This document shows positions 8,396 through 18,473 of a stretch of 64,000 nucleotides of DNA, piece after piece. Origin of the DNA: Candidatus Thalassarchaeaceae archaeon (GTDB lineage: Archaea > Thermoplasmatota > Poseidoniia > Poseidoniales > Thalassarchaeaceae). A program made the translations under genes and the position numbers. The stretch covers positions 62,001 to 126,000 of the forward strand of contig CALSZZ010000001.1 of NCBI GenBank assembly GCA_943841885.1. The letters are read 5' to 3'. Numbering within the stretch: position 1 is the first letter of the stretch; the number at the start of each line of letters is the position of its first letter. The notes below the pieces were generated by a model. The model saw only the letters and a list, made by a program, of their open reading frames with translations. It had not been told where the DNA came from and made no database searches.

Positions 8396-11125
8396 TTATA
8401 CAGTACTTTCTTCTTTGGGAATTAGGCCAAAAATACTCATCAAACAAGGTAGTAAAATTATACTAGAAACTAGTGCTAAAAGTATTGCAATTACGAATAC
8501 CTGGCCGAATAATCTGAGAGGCAAGAGAGAGCTTAGATTGAGGACTGCAAATCCTCCTGCAGTCGTAAATGCTGCAGCCATCATGGCTCTTCCTGTGGTT
8601 GCATTAGTTATTGAAATCCAATTTACTATTCCTGCATTTGGGTCGTGCTCAATCTCTTCATCTAATCTAGTAACAAAATGAACTGCATAATCTACTCCAA
8701 GACCTAACGTTAATGCTCCTATGGTTACTGTTTGTGAGTTTAATTGATATCCAAACCATCCCATTAATCCATAGACCCAAATAACAACAATTGAAAGTGG
8801 TAACCACATTACAAATCCTTTCAAAATTCCTCTTTGAGATGTTTTTTCTCTAGAAATATTGATTCCCAATAACATTACCAAGATAATACCAGCTACAATT
8901 CCAGTTGACGCTACAGCAGATTTTGCCACATCTTCACTAACTTGTGCTAAAATTAACCCTCTACCAGAAACACTTGCTTCTCCTTCTTCATTAAGTGAAT
9001 TATCTAATTCAGTAACAAAATCAACTGTCTTTTGCCAATCTAAGGTTGGTGCTTGGAAACTAATCACAGTTTGTTTGAAATCTCCTCTTAAATATCTAAA
9101 TGTCAAATCTTGATTAGCATCTACCCAATCTTGTAATGATAACCATTCTGGATTTGTAGTATCTAATGAATCTAATATTTCTCTTAATTCAGAATCTCTT
9201 GCAGATTCTAATTCTAGAACTTCCCAGACACCCGTTTGATCTGTTATACTAGGGTCTGCATCTAAAACTGACATCGAATTTAGATACGCATCCTTTCCTT
9301 CTTCACTAAAGACTTCTACATTCAATACAACATATAGGGGAGGCTGATTTTGTCCAGAAAATTCATCACTTAAAATTAAGAAATTGGCAACTACTGGAAT
9401 ATCTTCATCCAGTTGATCTCTAAAATCAAAACCGATCTCAAGTTGGGTTATTCCTGCACCTACGGGCAAAGAAAGTAACAAAGCAGCAACTACCACAGTC
9501 ATTGGGTTGAGTGCCTGCTCACCTGACCATATTGAGAATTTACTTTTCTCTACTTTAACAGATTTAGCAACAGTAATTTTTTGAGGTTTGAGAACTGTGA
9601 GTAATGCTGGCAATGCAGTTATTGATAATAAATAGATGAAAAATAATCCAACTGCGATTACTGTCCCAAAGACAACTAAGAAATTCTGCGAAGATAATCT
9701 GAAACTTAAAAATCCAACCATATCTGTGAAAATTGCCACAACTAAAGCAGCAGAAGTAAGCATTGTTCCAGTTTTAAGTGCCTTTATTCTTGCTTCTTTA
9801 GAGAAATCAGCCATCGTTTCTTTTCCTTCAGAATCCATATTGACTAATTCTTCACGATAGCGTAACACTACGTGCAGGCCATAATCAACACCTATTGCTA
9901 GAAGTAATATCGGGATACTATTCATTGCAGCATTGAATTCTAATTTTAGAACTCCCGATACTCCATAAGTAGCTCCTATTGCTAATAAAGTTAAGAAAAT
10001 AACAATGCTAGTATCTCTAACACTTCTAAATTGCCTCCATAAAATTATTCCTAAAATTACAACAGATGCACTTGTTAGCATTCCAATCTCTGCTCCAACA
10101 TTTCCTGCTTGTTCTTCAGCAAATCTAGAAAAACTGAATACTGTTAATTCGTCATTTTCAGAATATTCAATATTAACAGAATTAATTAAACTAGTTTCTA
10201 AGTCAACAGTCATATCACTTACCAAAACAGAAACTTCTGTTTCTAATTCAACTTCATGTAGTGAAGGTTTCGTATCGATGGCTACAGTTATCAGAGCCAT
10301 ATTAGCTAATGTCCAAGGATCATCTCTAGATTCTGTAGGGAACATACTCATCATTGAACTTTTCATATCTAAATTCTGTAGTGCATTCAATGGTGATAAA
10401 GCACCCATCAGTTGACCCTGTAAAGGTGCAATAGTCATATTTTGCTCTATGGCTCTACCATCTGTCAATCCAGATACCATTCCAATCAAATTATTTATTG
10501 TATCAGCATTATTATCTCCAGAATCCATTCTTGCTTGCCATTCACTTGGAGTTCCTCTGACAGAACTAGTCTCACTCCATTGGTTTAGAACTGTAGAATC
10601 AGGATAATCTACAGATGGAATACTTGTTATTGCAGCCATTGCTATTCCAACTGCTGAACTTAAGTTTTCATCATCAGACGTTACAACATTCATCAGAGCA
10701 GTCTCAACTCCACTTGACCAAGTATCTGATCCAGGATCTTGTATTTGTTGCCAGAACATTACCGAACTAGCAGGACCTGAATTTGGAGATCCCCCAAATA
10801 AACCATAATGGAATGGTACTAATTCTTCATATCCAAGCATTTGTGATTCTACATTTGCAAGCATTATCCATGTTGACTCTTCTTCTAAATCTCCATCAAA
10901 TTTTACAATCGATCTAACTAAATCCAAATCAACATTGTAAGTATCTTCTACTTCATATAATAGTGAAGTAGTGTCATTTTCTGGCCAAAACGCATCTTCA
11001 GAATTATCAAAAACTATGTATTGAGCAAATGAAGATAATGCAAAAATACCAATAATGGCTATTGCAATAACAGTTTTTGGCTTATCTACAGAAATTTCAC
11101 TTAGTTTATCAAACGGATTATTCAT
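8396..11125 (-). CDS. RND-superfamily exporter (MMPL/HpnN-like)
   Basis: 909 residues with the duplicated RND architecture. There is an N-terminal membrane helix (residues ~18-38), a large extracytoplasmic loop (~40-340), and five helices around 345-520 that include the GVDYGLHVVLRYREE signature. A linker with a second N-half helix (~545-565), a second loop, and five helices (~735-900) carrying LGLGVDYAVHFVTRLDEE follow. GxDYxxH in both halves matches sterol-sensing/MMPL-type RND transporters, which move lipids or hydrophobic compounds by proton motive force. Its ATG overlaps the peroxiredoxin stop (ATGA, 11122-11125). The substrate cannot be told from sequence. Confidence 0.9.
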   Translation of the reverse strand: MNNPFDKLSEISVDKPKTVIAIAIIGIFALSSFAQYIVFDNSEDAFWPENDTTSLLYEVEDTYNVDLDLVRSIVKFDGDLEEESTWIMLANVESQMLGYEELVPFHYGLFGGSPNSGPASSVMFWQQIQDPGSDTWSSGVETALMNVVTSDDENLSSAVGIAMAAITSIPSVDYPDSTVLNQWSETSSVRGTPSEWQARMDSGDNNADTINNLIGMVSGLTDGRAIEQNMTIAPLQGQLMGALSPLNALQNLDMKSSMMSMFPTESRDDPWTLANMALITVAIDTKPSLHEVELETEVSVLVSDMTVDLETSLINSVNIEYSENDELTVFSFSRFAEEQAGNVGAEIGMLTSASVVILGIILWRQFRSVRDTSIVIFLTLLAIGATYGVSGVLKLEFNAAMNSIPILLLAIGVDYGLHVVLRYREELVNMDSEGKETMADFSKEARIKALKTGTMLTSAALVVAIFTDMVGFLSFRLSSQNFLVVFGTVIAVGLFFIYLLSITALPALLTVLKPQKITVAKSVKVEKSKFSIWSGEQALNPMTVVVAALLLSLPVGAGITQLEIGFDFRDQLDEDIPVVANFLILSDEFSGQNQPPLYVVLNVEVFSEEGKDAYLNSMSVLDADPSITDQTGVWEVLELESARDSELREILDSLDTTNPEWLSLQDWVDANQDLTFRYLRGDFKQTVISFQAPTLDWQKTVDFVTELDNSLNEEGEASVSGRGLILAQVSEDVAKSAVASTGIVAGIILVMLLGINISREKTSQRGILKGFVMWLPLSIVVIWVYGLMGWFGYQLNSQTVTIGALTLGLGVDYAVHFVTRLDEEIEHDPNAGIVNWISITNATTGRAMMAAAFTTAGGFAVLNLSSLLPLRLFGQVFVIAILLALVSSIILLPCLMSIFGLIPKEESTV

Positions 11126-11595
11126 GCTATTGCCCCTTGGGATTTTATTACCTTTAATGCTTTTTTGACATGTCCGGTAACTCCTAATTGACTGGTATGT
11201 GCAAAGGCAATAGTGCCCTCCGGGTCTATTACGAATGTAACTCTTGCGCGAAGAAATCCAAAATCTTTCTTCAATTTTAGTGCTTTAGCAAACACTCCAC
11301 CCTTATCACTCAGAAGAGAATATTGTAATCTATATCTTTCCTTAAATCTTTTGTGAGATTTTACCGAATCAGATGAAACACCGTAAAGTGATATTCCTTG
11401 TTCTAAAAATTGGTCATACCTATCTCTAAATGAACAAGATTGTAATGTACATCCTGGCGATTCATCTTTAGGATAAAAAAACATTACCGTCCATTTTCCC
11501 TCAATATCTGAAGTATTAACTGGTTTTCCTTCATCATCCAAACAATCAAAATTAGGGATTTTAGTTCCCACTAAATACTCATGTGAATCTACCAA
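11122..11595 (-). CDS. peroxiredoxin, Bcp/PrxQ type
   Basis: 157 residues, thioredoxin fold. MFFYPKDESPGCTLQSCSFRD near residue 38-58 carries the peroxidatic Cys (P-x-x-C) and a second Cys five residues on, as in atypical two-Cys Bcp/PrxQ enzymes. It reduces H2O2 and organic peroxides in the cytoplasm. It overlaps the RND gene by 4 bases and starts 4 bases after the SRPBCC-epimerase stop, so it sits in one minus-strand operon with the photolyase. A stress-defence role fits that neighbourhood. Confidence 0.92.
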   Translation of the reverse strand: MVDSHEYLVGTKIPNFDCLDDEGKPVNTSDIEGKWTVMFFYPKDESPGCTLQSCSFRDRYDQFLEQGISLYGVSSDSVKSHKRFKERYRLQYSLLSDKGGVFAKALKLKKDFGFLRARVTFVIDPEGTIAFAHTSQLGVTGHVKKALKVIKSQGAIA

Positions 11596-11599
11596 TTAT

Positions 11600-13012
11600 T
11601 CATCTCCATTTTCCTAATGAATCTTGTAAGGCCGGTTCTAAATTTTCATGCGTAAATTCATATCCGATTTCTTGGAGTCTTTTAGGAATAACTCTTTGAC
11701 TATCCAAAGTTAACTTTACTCCCATTTCTCCAAACATTATTTTCATCATAAATCCAGGTAATGGTGCAAATGCTGGCCGCCTCAAAACTTTTCCAAGAGT
11801 TTTCGCAAATGCTTTTTGTCTAACAGGATTAGGCGCTGTGAGATTGTACGCACCCTCAGTATCTTCATTCATCATGAGATGATACATAGAATATATTTGG
11901 TCATCCATTGAAATCCACGACATAAATTGTTTTCCTCCTCCAATGGGGCCTCCTCCTCCCATTTTTGCTGGTAAAAGCATTTTACCTAACGCTCCACCAA
12001 CTGCAGAGATTACAATTCCTGTTCTGGTATGAATAGTCCTAATCCCGGCATTTCTGGCAGAATCAGCACTTTTTTCCCATTTTCCACAAATATCCGTAAG
12101 ATAATCATCACCTATACTAGTATTCTCATCTACAATATCTTCTCCTCTATTTCCGTAGTATCCTATTGCACTTGCCACCATAAATAAATCTGGTTTACTA
12201 TCTAATTTAGCTAAAGTATCACTCAATAATGTAGTACTGTCTACTCTACTATCTCTAATTGCTGCCTTTCTTTTTTTACTCCATCGCTTATCACCTATTC
12301 CTACGCCACCTAGGTGAATTACTATATCGAAACCTTCTATCTCGCTGGAGTTAATTTTTCCTTCGGAAGGATACCATGAAATCTCCTTTTTACTAGGATC
12401 TGATTCTCTCCTGACCAATCTCCAAACATCATGATTACCAGTATCTAAGAAAGCGACTAATTGTGTGCCTATCAAACCAGAAGAACCAGCGATTAATATT
12501 TTCTTCCTATTTATGTGTTTAAACTTAATATGATTGTCCATATCTCTCTTTAATCTATATTCTCTTGCTTTGAACATTGAAGATATTCTTCCAGTTACTA
12601 AAGAACCACCTAGCAACTTGTCTACTAACATTCCTAATGGCCCAAAAGGAACGCTGTATGTTACATCATCAACTACTGTTGTAACTCCCTCGACTTCAGT
12701 CAAGAAATGATCATGATTCCATTTCCAAAACGGTCCTTTGACCATTGTATCTGCAAAATATGCTTTATTATCAGCCGGTTTCTCGTATCCAGTGTGTTCT
12801 GCAACCCATGTCATTTTGAAGAAAGGAGCACCAGGTGCTGGAAATCTAAATACTCTTTGTGAACCTACTTCCAGAGAATCATCTGCTCTAACTTCCTCTG
12901 CAACTTCCCATGGAGGCATTAATCTTCTGAATGATCCTTCGTGTTCAAACCAATCAAATGTTGACTCTACATCAGCATTAACTATCGTTTCATGTTTGTA
13001 ATTTGTTGGCAT
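11600..13012 (-). CDS. SRPBCC domain fused to TIGR01777-family NAD(P) epimerase
   Basis: 470 residues from ATG 13012 (MPTNYKHET), one base after the photolyase stop; a longer in-frame start at 13048 would overlap the photolyase. Residues ~1-150 form an SRPBCC/START-like ligand-binding domain (VNADVESTFDWFEHEGSF). From ~170 there is a YfcH/TIGR01777 extended SDR: GSSGLIGTQLV nucleotide motif, VIHLGGVGIG, SAIGYYGNRGED with the YYG signature. The C-terminal region is the usual family tail (P.F...MK..FGEMG). Proteins of this family often sit beside photolyases and carotenoid genes. The exact reaction is unknown. Confidence 0.88.
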   Translation of the reverse strand: MPTNYKHETIVNADVESTFDWFEHEGSFRRLMPPWEVAEEVRADDSLEVGSQRVFRFPAPGAPFFKMTWVAEHTGYEKPADNKAYFADTMVKGPFWKWNHDHFLTEVEGVTTVVDDVTYSVPFGPLGMLVDKLLGGSLVTGRISSMFKAREYRLKRDMDNHIKFKHINRKKILIAGSSGLIGTQLVAFLDTGNHDVWRLVRRESDPSKKEISWYPSEGKINSSEIEGFDIVIHLGGVGIGDKRWSKKRKAAIRDSRVDSTTLLSDTLAKLDSKPDLFMVASAIGYYGNRGEDIVDENTSIGDDYLTDICGKWEKSADSARNAGIRTIHTRTGIVISAVGGALGKMLLPAKMGGGGPIGGGKQFMSWISMDDQIYSMYHLMMNEDTEGAYNLTAPNPVRQKAFAKTLGKVLRRPAFAPLPGFMMKIMFGEMGVKLTLDSQRVIPKRLQEIGYEFTHENLEPALQDSLGKWR

Positions 13013-13013
13013 C

Positions 13014-14579
13014 CTATAGCCTCTGTATTTCTTTTGGTAGAGGGGCATTTTCTGACCATCTGTCGATATAGTTATTCAATTTTAATTTTCTTTTTGCACT
13101 CTCAGTAGTCATATAACGCACTTTACCGAATACTGGTCTTTCTGGACCCCATGCTCTATCATGACGGCCTAGAACCCAAAAAATTCCGGTATATGAATTT
13201 GGATCTCTACCATCTAAAGCCCATCTATCATTAATCTTAATCATCCAATCAGCCGCAGTATTAGGATCAGGTGCCCATTCTAAGATTTTCTTACCCCAAA
13301 CCATTCTCATATAATTGTGTATTAAACCTGTTCTTAGTAATTCTCTTTGTGCAGCATTCCAAACCTCATCATCTGTTCGAGCATTTTCTATGTCATCAAA
13401 GGTATATGGCTTACGTTCATCTTCAGCATGTTCTTGAAGTGATTTTTTTGCCCAATTTGGTATAGAATCTATTGATTTATGGTCTCTTCTGTAATGAGCA
13501 AAATTAAATCCTAACTCTCTCCATGTAATGATTTGATCCAAGAATGATTCTTCACTCTCAGATAATCCCCACCATCCAGCTCTGGTTCCTTTACCCATAT
13601 CTTCGAAACAAGTCATATCATATGTCCAATTACTTCTTTTGAAGAGCTCGACAACAACTTCTATTGTTGAAATATGGCCAAAGTGAAACCATGGCGAAAG
13701 AGTACTTACTGCTGGATTCTCGGTATTATTTCTATCTGTAGAATATCTTTTAAGATTGATTTCAAGGAATATTTCCATTCTTTTTAATGCTTCAAATCTT
13801 CCCCCTTTCATGTTAGTTACTGGTTTTACTTCATGATCTATATTTAACGGTAACATGGCTTCTTGTGATATTTTTCCTGTCTCCCCTACTCTCCATAGCC
13901 ATTCTAGAGGAGTAAATTTTACTTCAACCGCCGCAAATAATGACGCCATTTCTTTTCTATCAAATCTAAGATTTACGGAGATTCCGTCCATTGAGTTTTT
14001 TTGCGGTAAATTCAACAGTGCATCAGCCATACTCTTTTGAACGTGTTTTCTAAATGAATATGCAGTCATATGTTCTTTTCCAGCCCAAGCCATCGGAAGA
14101 ATTCCATTTGAGTCAGCAGCTTCTGTTCTCACTTCACAAATTTTAGCCGCTCTTTCCATTACGGTTCTAGGTAAATAAGTAGGGTAATCATCAGTGATTA
14201 CCGAACATGCATGGCTAGATAATTTTGCAAGGAGTTTATTGCCCGAATCCTTATGCGTTTCTACCCAGGGAAGATAGGTTATATTATTCTCTTCGAATAC
14301 CTTGATATTATCTAACATTCCTTGAACAGAGAATGCTAAAATTCTCTCATTCGCCCAATCATGTCTTATTGACATGCATTCTACAACTAAAACCGGTTTC
14401 TCTAGTTCTATTGCCAACTCTATTGCCCTGTCCATACCTGCGTTGTAATGGAATCTTCTGGCAGACGTCATCCAGTACAGGATGTAATCACCAGAGGATT
14501 TGATAGGCATCTCATTCAGAGGACGTATTCGTGATATTTTTGACGTTATTATGCTCACTCGGATGCCTCTACAAAACAC
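13014..14579 (-). CDS. phr: class II CPD photolyase
   Basis: 521 residues. Class II markers are SPWFHFGHIS near 295, GWWGLSESEESFLDQIITWRELG near 330, and the C-terminal stretch WNAAQRELLRTGLIHNYMRM ... LDGRDPNSYTGI ... HDRAWGPERPVFGKVRYM. These bind FAD and the flipped cyclobutane dimer. It repairs UV-induced pyrimidine dimers with light. The conserved N-terminal RIRPLNE lies 19 residues in, so the start is ATG 14579 or GTG 14558. It leads the minus-strand operon and is divergent from ribA, which feeds flavin synthesis. Confidence 0.95.
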   Translation of the reverse strand: MFCRGIRVSIITSKISRIRPLNEMPIKSSGDYILYWMTSARRFHYNAGMDRAIELAIELEKPVLVVECMSIRHDWANERILAFSVQGMLDNIKVFEENNITYLPWVETHKDSGNKLLAKLSSHACSVITDDYPTYLPRTVMERAAKICEVRTEAADSNGILPMAWAGKEHMTAYSFRKHVQKSMADALLNLPQKNSMDGISVNLRFDRKEMASLFAAVEVKFTPLEWLWRVGETGKISQEAMLPLNIDHEVKPVTNMKGGRFEALKRMEIFLEINLKRYSTDRNNTENPAVSTLSPWFHFGHISTIEVVVELFKRSNWTYDMTCFEDMGKGTRAGWWGLSESEESFLDQIITWRELGFNFAHYRRDHKSIDSIPNWAKKSLQEHAEDERKPYTFDDIENARTDDEVWNAAQRELLRTGLIHNYMRMVWGKKILEWAPDPNTAADWMIKINDRWALDGRDPNSYTGIFWVLGRHDRAWGPERPVFGKVRYMTTESAKRKLKLNNYIDRWSENAPLPKEIQRL

Positions 14580-14603
14580 TGCTTGTGTCTTATCAGATAT
14601 AAG

Positions 14604-14661
14604 TAGATGTTTTCAAATGTGTAATAAAATTAGCAAAAATACAGATAGTGATAAACATCTA
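14604..14661. promoter_or_regulatory. inverted repeat in the phr/ribA divergent control region
   Basis: tagatgttt at 14604-14612 is matched by its exact reverse complement aaacatcta at 14653-14661, 40 bases apart. The repeat lies between the photolyase start and the ribA ATG at 14691. It could be a paired operator for a shared regulator or a leader hairpin. Only the symmetry is seen. Confidence 0.45.
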
Positions 14662-14690
14662 TTCATAAGTGTAAGCACGATTCAGCAAGT

Positions 14691-15299
14691 ATGACTATAC
14701 AAGTAGACAAACAAGCTGAACCAGTAGATATTGAAGCCGATGCAATGCTCCCTACAGAGCATGGAAACTTCAGAATTAGAGTCACAGTCGATTCAACCGG
14801 AAAGGAACATTCGTTGCTTTACACAGGCGACCTCAATTCCGTAGAAGCACCATTAATCCGAATTCATTCTGAGTGTTTGACTGGAGACGCTTTTGGCTCT
14901 ATGAAATGTGACTGCGGCCCTCAATTACAACTCTCAATGAAGAAAATTCAAGAAGAAGGAGTAGGAGCAATATTGTACCTAAGGCAGGAAGGACGCGACA
15001 TAGGTTTACATTCCAAAATTCAAGCGTATGCTTTGCAAGATGAGGGATATGACACTTTAGATGCCAATCTAGCTCTTGGCTTGCCTGCAGATGCTAGAGA
15101 CTACAAGATTGCCGCCGAAATGCTTAAGGATATGAAAATAGAGAGAGTCAGAATGATGACTAATAATCCTCTTAAGATAAAAGGACTAGAAAACAATGGC
15201 ATTTCAGTAAGTAAGAGATTTTCCCACATTAGCGGAATTTCTGCGAACAATATAGATTACTTAACAACCAAGAAGAATAGAATGGGGCACCTGCTCTAA
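14691..15299 (+). CDS. ribA: GTP cyclohydrolase II
   Basis: 202 residues. The zinc site is HSECLTGDAFGSMKCDCG near 62-80 (three Cys ligands). The phosphate/substrate motif RQEGRDIGL is near 102 (usual RQEGRGIGL), and the C-terminal NNPLKIKGLENNGI matches the family's TNNP.K...L. It converts GTP to the diaminopyrimidine precursor of riboflavin. The bacterial-type RibA in an archaeon suggests old transfer, since many archaea use GTP cyclohydrolase III instead. Its product supports FAD supply to the photolyase encoded next door. Confidence 0.93.
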   Translation: MTIQVDKQAEPVDIEADAMLPTEHGNFRIRVTVDSTGKEHSLLYTGDLNSVEAPLIRIHSECLTGDAFGSMKCDCGPQLQLSMKKIQEEGVGAILYLRQEGRDIGLHSKIQAYALQDEGYDTLDANLALGLPADARDYKIAAEMLKDMKIERVRMMTNNPLKIKGLENNGISVSKRFSHISGISANNIDYLTTKKNRMGHLL

Positions 15300-15326
15300 A
15301 AAACGATTAGGTTTTAATCTATAAAC

Positions 15327-15818
15327 ATGGGAGAGTTAATTATGTCGTCTTTAATTGGTTCCACTGCTTCAGGATTTACTTTGAATACTAGTGAAGGAGA
15401 AGTCTTTTCATTGTCTGATTTAGACGGCCAGTGGAAGGTATTATTTTTCTATGCAAAAGACGGTTCTCCAACTTGTAAGAGGGGATGTTTATCATTCAAA
15501 GATCAGTATGATTTATTTCGCTCTCTAACTCCCCCTGTAGAAGTTGTCGGAATCAGTCAAGATACAGTAGAACAACATAAAGAATTCAAAGAAGAATTAA
15601 AACTGCCTTTTACCTTACTCTCGGATCCCGATAGAAAGGTTGCTTTAGATTTCGGTGTAGCAAATCATTTAGGTTTATTTCCTGCAAAATCATCCTTTTT
15701 GTTAGGTCCAGATAATACTATACATCATGTTTATGATTGGCTGTTCAGACCTAGGACTCATGTAGCAAAGATTCTCTCTGCAATGAGTAAAATTACAGAT
15801 GGAGAAAGATTTGCATGA
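15327..15818 (+). CDS. peroxiredoxin, Bcp-like
   Basis: 163 residues from ATG 15327; ATG 15342 (MSSLIGSTA) is an alternative. The thioredoxin-fold peroxidase signature FFYAKDGSPTCKRGC lies near 45-60, with the peroxidatic Cys in SPTC and a second Cys four residues on. DFGVANHLGLFPAKSSFLL resembles the Bcp C-terminal half. It is similar in plan to the peroxiredoxin at 11122 but clearly divergent. It shares an ATGA overlap with the regulator downstream. Confidence 0.88.
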   Translation: MGELIMSSLIGSTASGFTLNTSEGEVFSLSDLDGQWKVLFFYAKDGSPTCKRGCLSFKDQYDLFRSLTPPVEVVGISQDTVEQHKEFKEELKLPFTLLSDPDRKVALDFGVANHLGLFPAKSSFLLGPDNTIHHVYDWLFRPRTHVAKILSAMSKITDGERFA

Positions 15819-17191
15819 ATTGGAATACACTTTTGATTGATGCTGGCTTGTCCGAAAGAGAAACAGAAGCAGTTATTGCACTATCGGCCAAACCTAATCT
15901 AAAGGCTAGTGAGTTGGCTAAAGAGCTCGGTACTACTAGGTTAGATGCATACAACTCTCTTGAACGCCTCCAAAGTAGTGGATTAGTTACAGTAACAGTT
16001 GATAGGCCAATGAAATTTTCGAGCCCACCTCTGAAAAATGTTTTAGAACATTTAATTAACATTAGAAAAGAACAATTAAAGAAAATTGAACAAGGATACA
16101 AGGATATCAAAGAAGGAAAGACACAAGATATTGAAGAAGAAATAAATCTTGATTTAGAAATAGAACCAAAGTTTGCAGTGTTAAAAGAAAGAGTACATAT
16201 ATTTTCCAAAATGGAAAAAATGGCAATGGAATCTGAACACTCATTAATTCTTACTCTAGGCAAATTTGGAATACTACATTTGTGCAGAAGTACGGCATTA
16301 GCAGAAGTAAATAAAGCAGCTCAAAGAGGTGTTGAAGTAAAAGTAATGGCACAATTAGATCGCCGTACTATCAGATTTTTTTCAGAACTAGATCCAGCAG
16401 TAGAAGTTCGCCACAGTGACGATTTAGAATCACAAGGAACGGTAATGGACCAGTTAGAAGCTATTCAATACCTAAATACCGAAGAAAACCCCGTCGGTCG
16501 AGGTAAAACAGATGCGGCTCTTCTCATCCAATCAATGCCATTTGCTGAATCACAAAGAAATTTAATCGAAAGTATTTGGGAAGAAGCAATACCCTTTGAA
16601 TTAGCATCAAAAAGATTCACAGAAGAAAGAATAGTAGATCCATTAAGACTTACTTTAGATGGAGGATCTTTCTTAGATCGTATCAGAGATGTATTACAAA
16701 TATCTGAAGAGTTACCTGAATCTGATACGCCCTTCAATCTTGATGCTTTCATGGCATCCGGGTTAGAGATAAGCGACGCAAGGAAAAAATTAGGTTCTGG
16801 CGGAATTTCAAGTCTCAGTACTTTCGGCATCGATATCGGCTCGCTACTTCGTCAAGTAGGAAATCGAATTGGAGAAGAACTAGCATTCAGTCTGAAGAAA
16901 ATTGATGGTCATGTAGAATTTCTAAGTGAAATGATGGATTGGTATGAATACGCTGGCCTTGGTGAACTAAGTTATGACGCAGATCCCACTTTTCACATCA
17001 AAGTTCATCTTTTGCCAGATATAGAAAATTCAGATGAACTGCCATTGTGGGAACTTGATGATGGCATAATTGAAGGTACTTTATTGAGCAGATATTCTTC
17101 AATGAAAGAAGTCACAATAGAAAGAATTCAATCATCGGAAAATAAAGATGAATTCTGTAGATATAATTTAGTATTGTCCGATGAAGGTTAA
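15815..17191 (+). CDS. TrmB-family transcriptional regulator
   Basis: 458 residues. A winged HTH spans ~1-75 (LSERETEAVIALSAKPNLKA, then TTRLDAYNSLERLQSSGLVT with the recognition helix). A charged coiled coil (~78-110) follows, then a PLD/TrmB-like effector region with ILTLGKFGILHLCR and EVKVMAQLD. TrmB proteins bind sugars or other small ligands. The C-terminal ~200 residues are unassigned. The ATG overlaps the peroxiredoxin stop, so it may control this oxidative-stress operon or the shared upstream region. Confidence 0.75.
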   Translation: MNWNTLLIDAGLSERETEAVIALSAKPNLKASELAKELGTTRLDAYNSLERLQSSGLVTVTVDRPMKFSSPPLKNVLEHLINIRKEQLKKIEQGYKDIKEGKTQDIEEEINLDLEIEPKFAVLKERVHIFSKMEKMAMESEHSLILTLGKFGILHLCRSTALAEVNKAAQRGVEVKVMAQLDRRTIRFFSELDPAVEVRHSDDLESQGTVMDQLEAIQYLNTEENPVGRGKTDAALLIQSMPFAESQRNLIESIWEEAIPFELASKRFTEERIVDPLRLTLDGGSFLDRIRDVLQISEELPESDTPFNLDAFMASGLEISDARKKLGSGGISSLSTFGIDIGSLLRQVGNRIGEELAFSLKKIDGHVEFLSEMMDWYEYAGLGELSYDADPTFHIKVHLLPDIENSDELPLWELDDGIIEGTLLSRYSSMKEVTIERIQSSENKDEFCRYNLVLSDEG

Positions 17192-17237
17192 TTAAAAATG
17201 TCTTTTTATTAATGTAACAATACTATGGTGGACAATT

Positions 17238-18473
17238 ATGAGATTATTTACCTTCACTCGTTTCATGTACCAAATATTAAAAAAGAGACCGGCAAACTTG
17301 AATTGGATTCAGAATCAGGGACTTTTGGCGGTTAAACTTTCTCAAATCTTTGCACTTAGGCCAGACCTTCTGTCTATAGAGAAGTGTAAACAATTACAAA
17401 CATTGTATGGACAAGCTTCTACAATACCGTCTGAAGATGTTCATTCAATACTGAAACTAAAAGCTCCTATGGAATTTCATGAATCTATTGAATGGTTTGA
17501 TGAAGAACCATTGGCAGCCGCTTCAGTTGGTCAAGTTCATCGAGCACGTCTTAAAACTGGAGAAGAAGTTGTTGTAAAAATAATTAAAGCTAATCATAAG
17601 TCAAAATTCAAAAAAGATGTTCATAGGATGAAAAGATGGTTAAAAATCCTAATTCTATTTTCTCCTAAACTAAGGAAAGTGGGTAATCCTATCGCATTAT
17701 TAAATCACGTAGAAGATTATACATTGAGGGAATTAGATTTGAATAATGAAATTAAGGGTGGTAATAGACTAAAACAAATCCAATTAGATCTTTCAAAAGA
17801 TTTTCCAATGCCAAGATTAAAGTTTCCTAAATATTGGGATAATTTATCTAATGAAGATGTTCTAGTCTCTGAATTTATTGATGGCAAAACACTGGAAGAA
17901 GGAATAAGGTCGCAATCTTTAGAATGGGATTACTTGATTGAATTATTCAGAATTCATGGAGCCTATATGTTTGGTGTAGGAACTTTTCATGGAGACCTCC
18001 ATCCAGGAAATTGTATAATTAATAAAGAAGGTAATTTTGTTTTCATTGATAATGGTGCCATATGTGACGCACCAAGAAATATCAGTATCTCACTTTTTAA
18101 TTTCTTTGAAAATTTATCAAACAATGATAAAGATGATGCGTATGAGGCATTACTAAATCTTGCAGATAATCGTCCTTCAGATAAAAAGATAGAGAAATTT
18201 AAGAAAAATATGGAGTCCATTTATGATGGATTTGAAGATAGATCAGTAGGGGAACAGAGCTTAACTGAAGTAATGATGAAGACAGTCAGGGCTGCTGTAG
18301 AAGATGCAGGTGCTGATTTTGGAGAAGAAGCGTTCCCGATTATCCGATCTCTAATGTATATGGATGGACTAGTAATAAGGACACATCCAGATGTTAAATT
18401 AATCCTTGAAATGGGCCCATCTTTGGATGAATTTAGAGAAGGATTAGGTTTAGGTAAGGAAGCGATAGTATGA
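17238..18473 (+). CDS. AarF/UbiB (ABC1/ADCK) family atypical kinase
   Basis: 411 residues. The ABC1 features are LLAVKLSQIFALRPDLLS near 30 (degenerate KxGQ motif), the Ala-rich loop PLAAASVGQVHRARL near 93, VVVKII with the ATP-binding Lys, the catalytic loop FHGDLHPGNCII near 253, and FIDNGA replacing DFG near 270. In bacteria and eukaryotes these kinases or ATPases support quinone and isoprenoid-lipid metabolism. In archaea the target is unknown. It overlaps the following SDR by four bases. Confidence 0.9.
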   Translation: MRLFTFTRFMYQILKKRPANLNWIQNQGLLAVKLSQIFALRPDLLSIEKCKQLQTLYGQASTIPSEDVHSILKLKAPMEFHESIEWFDEEPLAAASVGQVHRARLKTGEEVVVKIIKANHKSKFKKDVHRMKRWLKILILFSPKLRKVGNPIALLNHVEDYTLRELDLNNEIKGGNRLKQIQLDLSKDFPMPRLKFPKYWDNLSNEDVLVSEFIDGKTLEEGIRSQSLEWDYLIELFRIHGAYMFGVGTFHGDLHPGNCIINKEGNFVFIDNGAICDAPRNISISLFNFFENLSNNDKDDAYEALLNLADNRPSDKKIEKFKKNMESIYDGFEDRSVGEQSLTEVMMKTVRAAVEDAGADFGEEAFPIIRSLMYMDGLVIRTHPDVKLILEMGPSLDEFREGLGLGKEAIV

